DNA of 64,000 nucleotides, taken from the NCBI GenBank assembly GCA_963787345.1, contig CAWBCW010000026.1, positions 434,001 to 498,000 of the forward strand, in the 5' to 3' direction. This document shows, one piece after another, positions 45,387-54,453 of this stretch; position 1 is the stretch's first letter; the number at the start of each line of letters is the position of its first letter. The stretch is from Bacillus_BD sp963787345. GTDB lineage: Bacteria > Bacillota > Bacilli > Bacillales > Cytobacillaceae. The translations under genes and the position numbers were made by a program. The notes beneath the pieces are model-generated. The model was not told the origin of the DNA. It worked only from the letters and a program-made list of their open reading frames with translations, and did no database searches.

Positions 45387-47295
45387 ATGACAATGACAAT
45401 CGATGTGACAAAGAAGGCAGTTGGTTACGAATTTAAGGAACATTTAATCCATAAACAAGCGAAGGCAGAGGCTGCCATGTTAAAAGAGTTTGAACATGGC
45501 CAGTTTACAATGGAAGCCCCTTTAATTAAACATAACCCATACTTTGTTAATGATTTAGCTGCAGTTATGTTATTTAGAACAGAAGAAGAAACTTCCATTA
45601 CTATTCGTGTATTAGGTAAAACAAAAGAAGCAGACTTTTACCATACATTTCCTAAAGGGAAAGAACACATCATCCCTATTGTCGGTTTATATAGTAATTA
45701 TGAGAATAAAATTGAAGTCTATCCATATCAAAAATATAATCAAAAAGTGATCCATACGATTCAAACACCTGAAGTAGCAGAGGCTAAACTGAGTTGAATC
45801 CATGGATACAACACCAGAGTATATGCAAGATAATGTAATGTTCCTATGTCCTGCATCTGTTCATTTAGCTATTGCGGTTGACTATGCAGGGGATGTCCGA
45901 TTAAACTTAAATGTTCCGATGGTTTGGGATATTAAACGACATCCTAATGGCAACCTCCTACTTGGATCTGAACGTCTAGTGAATATGCCTTACTTTGTTT
46001 CGGGCATCTATGAAATGAGCCCAGTTGGAAAAGTTTATAAAGAGTATCGTGTACCACGCGGTTATCACCATGACCAAATTACATTACCAAATGGAGATAT
46101 CGTCGCTTTAAACTGTGATTTAGAAAATGGAACAGTGGAAGATCAGGCTGTTGTTATCGATAAAGATACAGGACATGTAAAACGAACGATTACATTCTCG
46201 AACTTTCTTAAGCCGGGATCACAAAAGTCTGGTTCATGGTCAGATGAAGACTGGTTCCATTGTAATGCGGTTTGGTATGATGAACATTCGAACTCATTGA
46301 CATTCTCCGGACGTCATATAAACGCAATGGTTAATATTGATTTTGATACAGAGGAATTAAACTGGATTATCTCGGATCCTGAAGGCTGGCCAGAAGAATA
46401 TCAACCATACATGTTTAAGCCAGTCGGTGATGGGGAATTTGATTGGCAGTATGAACAACATGCAAACTTAATTACTCCTTTAGGTGATGTTATGTGTTTT
46501 GATAATCACCATTATGGGTCACAAAATCCTGAAAAGTATCTTGCAGGGAATGATAGTTTCTCTCGTGGCGTGAAGTATCGTATTGATACCGATAAGATGG
46601 AAATTGAGCAGTTATGGCAATATGGAAAAGAACGTGGCAAGAAGTTCTTTTCCCCATATATTTGTAATGTCATCTACTATAACGAAGGACATTATTTGAC
46701 ACATTCCGGTGGTGTTGCCTTAGACACTGAAGGGAATATTACAGAAGAATTAGGACCATTTTCTTTTAGAGAAATCCAAATAATCCTAAACTAAATCTCT
46801 ATTACAGTTGAAACAATTATTGATGAGAAAGTATTAGAATTAAGAGTTAAATCGAACTACTATCGTGCGAATAAGTTCACTCTTTACTCTAAAGATGGAA
46901 ATAATCTATCTCTTGGTACTGGACAACTTCTAGGATCATTAGGAGAAACACCGCAGATGGATTATGATATTCCTGCAGAAGATACTGGTGAATTATTACC
47001 GGACAAGCACGAAGCTCGCATAACAGATGAAGTGGATATGTTTACCTTTGAATCTAAATTTGAAAAGGGACAATTGGTCATGTTGTTACTAGAATCAGAC
47101 AAAGAAACTCGTAAATACTTCATTTCTACGGCTGCAGGAACACACCGTGGCGCAATGTGCACAGGCACATTCTTGCCTAGTGATGACCGCGAAACAAAAA
47201 AGATTGTCTCAAAAGAAGGTTTAGATGGAAGCTATAGAGTAAAAGTCATTGTGGATGGCAAGAAATATGATACAGGGTTCACAATCAGAGCTTAA
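45387..47295 (+). pseudogene. Aryl-sulfate sulfotransferase, copy 2, frameshift and stop
   Basis: Near-parallel to copy 1 over the whole length, with many silent differences. The N-terminal part runs to a TGA at 45795, caused by one extra base near 45788-45794 (CTGAGTTGA against CTGGTTGA-type sequence in copy 1). The frame then continues from ATG 45802 through the active-site segments to an in-frame TAA at 46792, in a stretch that differs strongly from copy 1 (46762-46797). It resumes to the proper end FTIRA at 47295. The two copies are damaged at different places, so each lesion arose after the duplication. As with copy 1 there is no signal peptide. Confidence 0.85.
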
Positions 47296-47550
47296 ATGAA
47301 CATCTAAGTCTTTGGATTAATAATGAACGTAAAATAATAGATAAATAATATAAGTAAAAGGATATTGCATGAAATTAGTAACGTTCATGTTTTTGACAAA
47401 TAGGCAGAGCGGGATTCAATGAATTCTGCTCCATTTTTCCGTTTAGAGGATTTCAACAATTACATCAGGGTCAGTATGTCTGCCATCTCAATTTTTCGTT
47501 CTTGGTAACTCAAATTTTGTAGAGAATAAGAGGAAGGCTGCAGTTTTACA

Positions 47551-47566
47551 TGTGAAATTAATCACA
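47551..47566. promoter_or_regulatory. Perfect Crp/Fnr-type palindrome upstream of the MFS gene
   Basis: TGTGA-AATTAA-TCACA is a perfect inverted repeat with Crp/Fnr spacing, 186 bases before the MFS start. Apart from this the 440-base stretch 47296-47736 holds no gene that I can support. Confidence 0.7.
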
Positions 47567-47736
47567 ATAATAGATCACTCCAGCCTCTCGGGTTGGCAAT
47601 TTACGGTAGGGGTGGCAAGGAGAATTTTTAGTTCTGGGTTTGTAAAAAAATGTCGCAGCTATGATGCGGATATAGTGGAAGAGAATGTATAGGAAAAACC
47701 TTATCAAATATATATTCTTGAAAGAGGGAGAGTACC

Positions 47737-49111
47737 ATGACATTTAAATTGAATGATAGCTGACTCGAGCAAAACTTAAGTGCCAAAAGTAGTAAAGTAA
47801 AAAATAATTACTTTGATGGTTTAGAAGTTACCGGAACGCTATAGGATGGTATTTTTCATTATCATGTTTGCTTATTTCTTCGAGCAGATGGATAACTGGA
47901 ATTTTGCATTTATTGCTCCCGCGTTGATGGCAGATTGGGGAATAACGATGGCAGATATAGGGAAGATCAATTCCGCGTATTTCGTGGCTATGACCCTTGG
48001 AGGTTTAGCAGGTGGTGTTATTTCGGACTTTATTGGTCGGAGAAGAACATTTCTTGGTTCCATAGTGATTTTTTCCCTAGCATCGGTAGCTAATGGTTTT
48101 GCACCTAATGTTTTAATATTTACGATAACACGTGCCATAACCGGATTTGGAGTTTTCTGTTTGATGGTTTGTTCACAAGTGTACATTGCTGAGATGACAC
48201 CTTGTGCAACTAGGGGGAAATGGCAAAGTTTAACAGCGTCAATAGGTTTTATAGCGGCTCCTTTTATTGGAATTTTATGCAGTGCTTTGATTCCGCTTAG
48301 TCCAAGCTCTTGGCGGTATATTTTCTTTCTAGGTGGACTGGGGATATTAGGTTTCTTTGTTGGACTTAAATACTTAAAAGAGTCCCCACGTTGGTTAGTT
48401 GCGCAAGGTAAAGTAGATGAAGCAGAACAAGTTATCGAAGAGTTAACTAAAGTTAAAGTCGACTTAAGTGAGGCAGCTTCCAAGGTAGAGCCTAAAGTAA
48501 AAACAATGGAAGTCATAGCCGGATTGTTTTCACGAGAATATATTAAGAGAACCATTGTAATCTTATTATTTGTTATTTTAACAGTGCCTGCAACTTTTAT
48601 TGTTACGAACTGGACAACGACACTCTTGAGTGAGAGAGGATTAAGTGTTGAGGCTTCCCTGACGGCAACTACCCTGTTAATGTTTGGAGTTCCAGCCGGA
48701 TGTTATTTTTCCTCTTTGATTGCTGATAAAGGCGGAAGGAAAATCCCGATGGCAGCTATGGCGATCACTGTAGCAATTCTATCAGTAATTTTTGGAAAAA
48801 TAGAAGGATTCGTTCCTATTGTGATTTTCGGATTCTTATTAATTGGTGCTAATATGGCATTAAACTTTATTACGTTCAGTTATATTACAGAGAATTACCC
48901 GACAAGAATGCGGAACACGTCTGCTGGTATTCATAATGCTGCAGGCCGTTTAGCCACTTCTGTTTTACAATTGTACGTACCAGTCGTATTTCTCCATTAT
49001 CAGTTCTCTGGAGTATATAATCTGGTTGCGATTATGGTTTGTTTACCGGTAGCTTTATTACTACTATGGGGTAAGAGAACAAGTGGTAAGTCTCTTGAGG
49101 AATGTTCTTAA
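47737..49111 (+). pseudogene. MFS transporter with damaged N-terminus
   Basis: A 12-helix major facilitator. The body (from 47846) shows MFS motif A-type DFIGRRRTFLGS, motif in loop 4-5 SWRYIFFLGG, and KYLKESPRWLVAQGKVDEAE, typical of the sugar/aromatic-acid porter branch. The natural start is probably ATG 47737 after AGAGGGAGAG: that frame reads MTFKLNDS, a TGA at 47761, then LEQNLSAKSSKVKNNYFDGL and a break near 47842. A shorter protein from ATG 47846 would lack the first part of helix 1. Substrate unknown; the setting suggests an aryl sulfate, a phenol or the like, which is inference. Confidence 0.78.
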
Positions 49112-49141
49112 TGAGCTTTAGTAGTTAGTGCTAAAGAAATT

Positions 49142-49240
49142 AGTTATTTATACTGGTATCGTTGGAAAATTGAGGCTTTCTTTAAATAGGTGAAACAACA
49201 CCTTAAAACTGGTATTCATAATGCTATAGGCTGTTTTATT
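49142..49240 (+). mobile_element. Remnant of an IS4-type transposase
   Basis: One frame reads SYLYWYRWKIEAFFK, a stop, then VKQHLKTG. This is the Y-R-E-K signature region of IS4-family transposases, which carries the last catalytic glutamate. Directly after it, GGTATTCATAATGCT and the next ~15 bases match the 3' part of the MFS gene at 48926-48955, so this is a scar made from a transposase piece and an MFS piece. Nothing else of the element is readable. Confidence 0.6.
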
Positions 49241-49304
49241 TTGAAATAATGTATAACTTAATCAAAAAGAGCCCACTCGAAAATGATTGGGCTATTTGCA
49301 TAAA

Positions 49305-49370
49305 GTTATTTTGCGGAACAAATCTATGAAACAAGGATAATTAGATTGTCATAGGTATTTTGTTTTAAAT
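49305..49370 (+). repeat. End motif shared with 39.3 kb, copy 2
   Basis: TTTTGCGGAACAAATCTATG and sequel resemble the site at 39331-39395. The rest of 49112-49630 (about 520 bases) is A/T-rich and without a supportable gene besides the transposase scrap. Confidence 0.4.
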
Positions 49371-49630
49371 CTTTAAAATATTGACAATTACAAAAATACA
49401 CTCTATAATTTCCAATTAAACTTTATCTAAATAATTAAGATAAAAATAGTGGTAGCTAAATATAGTAGAGGCAAATTTATTTAAGGATCCCTTAATCTAT
49501 TAGACAATGATAATACGCTACATATCTATACTAGGGGGTTATATCAAAAAGACAATTATGTGATTATCTTGTATAGAAATGGAAAGTAACTGTGAAATAG
49601 GGATGTTAGAGAATTAAGGAGGATAAATGT

Positions 49631-50143
49631 ATGAAAGCTAAATATTGTAAGGAGTCACGAGTTGTAAGAACGAGCCGTGTATTCCCGAATGATGTAAATA
49701 ATCATAATACGTTATTTGGTGGCAGGTTAATGAGTGATCTAGACCAGGTAGCCTCTATTTCTGCAGCACGTCATAGCCGCAGCGAATGTGTAACTGCTTC
49801 AACTGATTCAGTCGACTTTTTGCAGCCTATTCGCACAACAGACTCCGTTTGCTTTGAATCGTATGTAACATGGACTGGAAGATCCTCAATGGAGGTCTTT
49901 GTGAAAATTATTGCCGAAGATCTAAAAAGCGGGGATCGTAAAGTTGCTGCTACAGCTTTATTAACATTTGTGGCACTTAATCACCTGAAGGAGCCAATAG
50001 AAGTTCCTCAAGTTATACCAGAAACAATAGAAGAGAAAAAGTTGCATGAAACAGCACCAGAGAGAGCAAGAATTCGAAAAGAGAGAAAACGAAGAAGTCA
50101 AGGGTTGGCTGAGTTTATAACAACGAATCAACCTTGGAATTAA
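49631..50143 (+). CDS. Hotdog-fold acyl-CoA thioesterase (YkhA-like)
   Basis: A 170-residue acyl-CoA hydrolase of the cytosolic BACH/YciA/YkhA group. Typical residues are FPNDVNNHNTLFGGRLMSDLDQVASISAARHS, where the N-H-N and D positions form the active site, followed by DFLQPIRTTDSVCFESYVTWTGRSSMEV and ATALLTFVAL. The C-terminal tail is basic (RKERKRRSQG). AAGGAGG precedes ATG 49631. It acts on acyl-CoA esters; chain-length preference is not visible. Confidence 0.9.
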   Translation: MKAKYCKESRVVRTSRVFPNDVNNHNTLFGGRLMSDLDQVASISAARHSRSECVTASTDSVDFLQPIRTTDSVCFESYVTWTGRSSMEVFVKIIAEDLKSGDRKVAATALLTFVALNHLKEPIEVPQVIPETIEEKKLHETAPERARIRKERKRRSQGLAEFITTNQPWN

Positions 50144-50403
50144 TGTTACTAATGATAAACATAGAAGAGCAGATGATATAGAGAAAATCTATACCATCTG
50201 CTTTTTGTTTATAAAAATAACATTTAGGACCGATTTTTGTTAAAATAAACATTGCTGATTCTCAAAATAGATGACCGAATATATTTGTGTTTGATAAGAA
50301 GTTATTAGGCATGATATAAGTATAAAAGAAGTGGAATAATTGGCTTTATATTTTTGATCAAGAGTTTGTAGTTGTATCGATAGTGAGAGGATTTGAGTTT
50401 AAA

Positions 50404-51366
50404 ATGATAGATAATTTTTGGCGTGATTTACCACGACCATTTTTTGTACTTGCACCAATGGAAGATGTAACAGATGTTGTTTTTCGTCACGTAGTAAGTG
50501 AAGCTGGCCGGCCGGATGTATTTTTCACAGAGTTTACAAACTCGGATAGTTATTGTCATCCAGAGGGCATGAAAAGTGTGCGTGGTCGTTTGACCTTTAC
50601 AGAAGATGAACAGCCGATAGTAGCGCATATTTGGGGGGATAATCCTGAATATTTCCGTCAAATGAGTATTGGCATGGCAGAGCTAGGATTTAAAGGCGTC
50701 GATATTAATATGGGCTGCCCTGTACCGAATGTGGCATCGAGAGGGAAAGGCAGTGGCTTAATTTTGCGTCCAGATGTTGCTGAAGAGCTTATTCAAGCAG
50801 CAAAAGCGGGTGGGCTGCCTGTCAGCGTGAAAACACGACTCGGTTATAAGGATATAGATGAGTGGGAGGAGTGGCTAACGCATATATTAAAACAGGATAT
50901 TGCGAACCTTTCTATTCATTTACGTACAAGAAAGGAAATGAGCCAAGTAGATGCGCATTGGGAGCTAATTCCGGAAATAAAAAAATTACGTGATCGCATC
51001 GCACCAAATACATTGCTAACAATCAATGGAGACATTCCAGACCGTCAGACTGGAATGCAGCTTGCCCAACAATATGGGATTGATGGCGTTATGATTGGGC
51101 GAGGTATTTTTAAAAATCCTTTTGCTTTTGAAAAAGAGCCCAAAGAGCATAGCAGTAAAGAATACCTTGACCTTTTAAGGTTGCAGCTTGATCTTCAAGA
51201 TCAATATGCGGAAGTACTGCCACGTTCAATGACAGGGCTTCATCGCTTTTTCAAGATTTATGTCAAAGGATTCCCTGGAGCAGCTGAATTAAGAAATCAA
51301 TTGATGAACACGAAATCAACAGATGAAGTGCGTGCTTTGCTTGATAGTTTTGGCAAAGAATGTTGA
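50404..51366 (+). CDS. tRNA-dihydrouridine synthase family protein
   Basis: A 320-residue FMN-dependent TIM-barrel protein of the Dus family, which reduces uridine in tRNA D-loops. Marks are LAPMEDVTDVVFR at the start, DINMGCPVPNVASRGKGSGLI with the catalytic cysteine, SVKTRLGY, LSIHLRTRKEMSQVDAHWE and GVMIGRGIFKNPF. The HLRTR segment replaces the usual HGRTR. ATG 50404 is preferred over GTG 50383, which leaves AGAGGA upstream. B. subtilis has two dus genes in other contexts; this looks like an additional paralogue. A terminator follows at 51382-51418. Confidence 0.9.
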   Translation: MIDNFWRDLPRPFFVLAPMEDVTDVVFRHVVSEAGRPDVFFTEFTNSDSYCHPEGMKSVRGRLTFTEDEQPIVAHIWGDNPEYFRQMSIGMAELGFKGVDINMGCPVPNVASRGKGSGLILRPDVAEELIQAAKAGGLPVSVKTRLGYKDIDEWEEWLTHILKQDIANLSIHLRTRKEMSQVDAHWELIPEIKKLRDRIAPNTLLTINGDIPDRQTGMQLAQQYGIDGVMIGRGIFKNPFAFEKEPKEHSSKEYLDLLRLQLDLQDQYAEVLPRSMTGLHRFFKIYVKGFPGAAELRNQLMNTKSTDEVRALLDSFGKEC

Positions 51367-51381
51367 TGGGGTAAATATAAG

Positions 51382-51420
51382 AAGGCGATTATCTACATAC
51401 AGTAGGTAATCGCTTTTTAT
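51382..51420 (+). terminator. Terminator after the Dus gene
   Basis: AAGGCGATTATCTAC pairs with GTAGGTAATCGCTT (51402-51415, one mismatch and one G-T) and ends in T5. Confidence 0.8.
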
Positions 51421-51621
51421 TTTTTAAAAGGTGGACTTTTCCAGTTGCTCAACTGTTTCCATGCCACCTCTCTATTATGGTAATTGTGAATTTTCTGAAA
51501 AAGGTAGAAATAACTCTAATTGTGTTATATAATATTTATAATAGATTAAATTGTTATATAACAAGATATCAATAAGGAATGTAGGTTGATTTAAAAAATA
51601 CTAAAAAGGGGGAAATAAAAT

Positions 51622-51951
51622 ATGAAGAAAGTTGATTCTGTTGCAAGGAGAATACTTGGGTGGAAACTAAATAGATGGGATCGTTGGTATGACTATGAAA
51701 ACCGTATGTTTATCCAAAACTCTGAATTTCAACCTGAGCAAAACATGGAAGATGCAATGCTTATTGTGAAAAGGTTAGAGCAATTTGGATATACTTATAT
51801 ACTTGATAGTCCAACAGAAGTTCGTTTCAATAATATTTCCGGTACAGGTAACACACTTCCAGAAGCAATCACGGAAGCTGCTTATAATATTATTGATATG
51901 AACTTAAACATAGACATAGACAACAATGAGATTTGGCGGACAATGTGTTAG
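51622..51951 (+). CDS. BC1872-like / phage ABA-sandwich small protein
   Basis: A 109-residue protein. The pattern VARRILGWKLNRWDRWYDYENR, then FQPEQNMEDAMLIVKRLEQFGYTYIL, VRFNNISGTGNTLPEAITEAAYNII is the layout of the phage ABA sandwich (BC1872-type) family: an N-terminal tryptophan-rich strand, one helix with periodic A/W residues, and a C-terminal PEAI.xAA helix. Such proteins occur in Bacillus prophages and scattered in chromosomes. AAGGGGG precedes ATG 51622. Role unknown; it may be a leftover of phage DNA. Confidence 0.65.
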   Translation: MKKVDSVARRILGWKLNRWDRWYDYENRMFIQNSEFQPEQNMEDAMLIVKRLEQFGYTYILDSPTEVRFNNISGTGNTLPEAITEAAYNIIDMNLNIDIDNNEIWRTMC

Positions 51952-52019
51952 CTATATTCAGAAAAACGCAAATATGACGGGCAAATTTGATTGCAGTTAC
52001 TCTATAGACCAAGACCATT

Positions 52020-52066
52020 AAAGGACGACCCAACATTCAAAAACTGAATGAGAGTCGTCCTTTTTC
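52020..52066 (+). terminator. Terminator
   Basis: AAAGGACGAC (52020-52029) pairs perfectly with GTCGTCCTTT (52054-52063); an inner ATTCA/TGAAT adds a second short stem. T tract follows. Confidence 0.85.
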
Positions 52067-52258
52067 ATTTGCAATGGGATTTCCTCCTCTTTTAAAAGTA
52101 AATATCAATCCAAAAAAGCGATACAATCAGAATCATTCTAATGACATTTTGAATATATCTTAGAGTAGATTTTGAGATATTATATTAGTATAGGGTATTT
52201 TATTTACTTTGTTAACTTTTGAAAAAAGAGGAGCTATCGACAGTATGAGTTGATTTTA

Positions 52259-52345
52259 ATGAAAAAATGTATGCGTTTTCATGAGGGCGATCCTCTTAAG
52301 AAAATTGCAAGCTATAGTGGAATAAGTGAGGTGCAAGATGAAAAT
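52259..52345 (+). CDS. 28-residue open frame overlapping the PP2C-like gene
   Basis: ATG 52259 opens a frame MKKCMRFHEGDPLKKIASYSGISE that ends at TGA 52343, overlapping the next gene by eight bases. The DPLKKIASYSGIS part recalls the second half of a helix-turn-helix, so this may be a regulator fragment or a leader peptide. The rest of 51952-52337 shows only the terminator. Confidence 0.25.
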
Positions 52346-53177
52346 TGAATTTTATACACATACAGTAAAGAAGTGCAATGAAGATATATACGGGATAACG
52401 AAGAGTGGTGCGTTTGTAATAGACGGTGCATCGGCCCTTACTGATAAAAAGTACACACCATCTGGAAACGATGTAAACTGGATGGTTAATTGGTGGAAGA
52501 ACTACCTTGAAGAGCACCTTGATAATACACACTATTCTATTCAAGAGATTTTAGAGGAAGGAATAGACGGTTTTAATAAGGAGTACGGAAAATTTGTAGA
52601 TCTTACAACACTTAAGCCCCATGAGCAACTGTCAGCGGGAATTGCCCTAGTAAGAACGAACGGAGCGTTTCTTGAAACCTATGTGTTGGGGGATGTTGAG
52701 ATTACAATTGAGGACAAAAATAGTGAATGTATGGTTATTACAGACAGCACAATTAAGAACTTTGATGATATGGTCATAGAGATGATGGGCAGGAATAAAA
52801 AAAGAACGGGACAAATTGTCTTCAAGGGATTCACTCAGGAGGAACTTGATGTTCTTATATCAAGCAGATCTAAGATGAATAAACCTGGAGGCTATTTTAT
52901 ATTGAGTCACAGCAAAGAAGCTATTGATATGGGAATATACAAAGCGATCCCCATTGCATCGATTGAAAGATGCCTTCTCGCTACAGATGGATTGGCGCCC
53001 TTAAGTTGTATGTATTCAAAAAAGACTCTTCTTGAAAGAATTAAAGAAAAAGGGGCAAAAGCGCTTATTAAAGAACTGAGAAATCTAGAAGAAGCGGACA
53101 GAGACAAAAGGAACATAGGCAGGTTGAAAACCCACGATGATGCAACCCTTATTTATCTGGATTATGCTTTGTCATAA
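52338..53177 (+). CDS. PP2C-like protein phosphatase domain protein
   Basis: A 279-residue cytosolic protein. The N-terminal NEDIYGITKSGAFVIDGAS corresponds to the PP2C motif in which E/D and D-G residues hold metal. The C-terminal parts LLATDGLAPL and THDDATLIYLDY match the DG and DD metal-binding motifs (usually SDG and DNxT). The middle is unusual. Length is near the PP2C size. ATG 52338 follows GTGAGGTGC; a GTG 12 bases earlier is possible. It stands alone, so no partner or substrate is suggested. Confidence 0.7.
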   Translation: MKIEFYTHTVKKCNEDIYGITKSGAFVIDGASALTDKKYTPSGNDVNWMVNWWKNYLEEHLDNTHYSIQEILEEGIDGFNKEYGKFVDLTTLKPHEQLSAGIALVRTNGAFLETYVLGDVEITIEDKNSECMVITDSTIKNFDDMVIEMMGRNKKRTGQIVFKGFTQEELDVLISSRSKMNKPGGYFILSHSKEAIDMGIYKAIPIASIERCLLATDGLAPLSCMYSKKTLLERIKEKGAKALIKELRNLEEADRDKRNIGRLKTHDDATLIYLDYALS

Positions 53178-53232
53178 TGAAGGACAGAAAAATAACTAGT
53201 ATCCTAGTAATTGCCGGTAAAAGAAACACGTG

Positions 53233-53277
53233 AACAAAGACTGATAAATCGAGTGCCGGTCTTTGTCGAGTTTTTTG
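53233..53277 (+). terminator. Terminator after the PP2C-like gene
   Basis: ACAAAGAC pairs with GTCTTTGT, followed by CGAGTTTTTTG. Confidence 0.6.
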
Positions 53278-53346
53278 TGCGGATAAAAGTCATTGACAAA
53301 CAAAGAGTAAAGTTAATATGCTAAGAAAAGAGATTGTACGAGAATA

Positions 53347-53377
53347 AAGCAACCTAATACGTGGTTGCTTATTTTTA
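53347..53377 (+). terminator. Hairpin in the galE leader
   Basis: AAGCAACC (53347-53354) pairs perfectly with GGTTGCTT (53363-53370) and is followed by ATTTTTAT. It lies 30 bases before galE. It may end an upstream transcript or attenuate galE. Confidence 0.55.
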
Positions 53378-53406
53378 TATTCAATAAAATATGAGGGGGA
53401 ATAGTT

Positions 53407-54402
53407 ATGAATATATTAGTTACCGGCGGAGCTGGTTATATTGGCTCACATACATGTGCAGCTTTACTAGAGGCAGGTCATACAGTTATCGTTGCCGATA
53501 ATCTTTGTAACAGTAAAGCAGACAGTATAAATAAAGTAAAGCAAATCACAAATAAGGAAATTACATTTTACGAGATTGACGTTACTGTTGAAGAAGCGGT
53601 GAATACGATCTTCTCCAATCATGATTTTGATGGGGTTATTCATTTTGCTGGACTTAAAGCTGTTGGTGAATCCGTTGAGCAGCCAATAGATTATTATTAT
53701 AACAACATTGTCAGTACGATGATTCTTGCTAAAGCTTGCATTAAATATGGGGTGAATCGTTTTGTTTTCAGCTCCTCAGCAACTGTTTACGGCGATAATC
53801 AAGTACCATTTGTCGAGACGATGGATCTGTTGCCTACGACGAATCCTTATGGCGAAACAAAGGCGATGAGTGAACGGATTCTAACAGATATAGCGAAAGC
53901 AAATCCAGCCTTTTCAGTATCGATTCTTCGCTATTTTAATCCAGTAGGTGCACATGTAAGTGGATTAATCGGTGAAGCACCGAATGGAATTCCAAATAAT
54001 CTTATGCCTTATGTTACTCAAGTGGCAAAGGGGAAGCGGGAAAAATTAAGTGTCTTCGGAAATGATTATCCAACAGCGGATGGAACGGGAGTTCGTGATT
54101 ATATTCATGTAATGGATCTAGCTGAGGGCCATGTGGCAGCATTGGATCACCTTACTGAAGGGGTTCACATTTATAACTTAGGAACGGGTCAGGGGACTAG
54201 TGTGTTAGAGCTGGTGAAAGCTTTTGAAGATGCTAACGGGATTGAAGTACCTTATGAAATTGTTGCTCGCAGGCCTGGGGATATTGCGGAGTTTTATGCT
54301 GATGCTTCAAAAGCTGATCGGGAGCTGGATTGGACGGCGAAACGTGATATTATTTCGATGTGCCGAGATGCATGGCGGTTTGAAAAGAATTATAAAGAAT
54401 AA
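53407..54402 (+). CDS. galE: UDP-glucose 4-epimerase
   Basis: GalE interconverts UDP-glucose and UDP-galactose with bound NAD+. The 331 residues form a complete extended SDR: GGAGYIGSHTCAALLEAGH at the N-terminus, HFAGLKAVGESV, the catalytic S...Y-GETK (FSSSATVYGD; NPYGETKAMSE), and RYFNPVGAH. GAGGGGG precedes ATG 53407. It is followed after 51 bases by a glycosyltransferase gene, so the pair probably makes a galactose-containing glycan or glycolipid (inference). Confidence 0.94.
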   Translation: MNILVTGGAGYIGSHTCAALLEAGHTVIVADNLCNSKADSINKVKQITNKEITFYEIDVTVEEAVNTIFSNHDFDGVIHFAGLKAVGESVEQPIDYYYNNIVSTMILAKACIKYGVNRFVFSSSATVYGDNQVPFVETMDLLPTTNPYGETKAMSERILTDIAKANPAFSVSILRYFNPVGAHVSGLIGEAPNGIPNNLMPYVTQVAKGKREKLSVFGNDYPTADGTGVRDYIHVMDLAEGHVAALDHLTEGVHIYNLGTGQGTSVLELVKAFEDANGIEVPYEIVARRPGDIAEFYADASKADRELDWTAKRDIISMCRDAWRFEKNYKE

Positions 54403-54453
54403 GGAGGTTTGCGAGAAGAGACTCGCAAAGTATTAAAATGAAAGGAAAAATGC

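Noticed and set aside
45802..46794. 330-codon frame as a separate shorter sulfotransferase
   Set aside because: It lacks the N-terminal and C-terminal parts that lie directly next to it in the DNA and match copy 1; it is a segment of a broken gene.
47872..48555. 227-codon minus-strand open frame within the MFS gene
   Set aside because: The plus strand encodes clear MFS motifs over the same bases; the minus frame is an artefact of codon bias.
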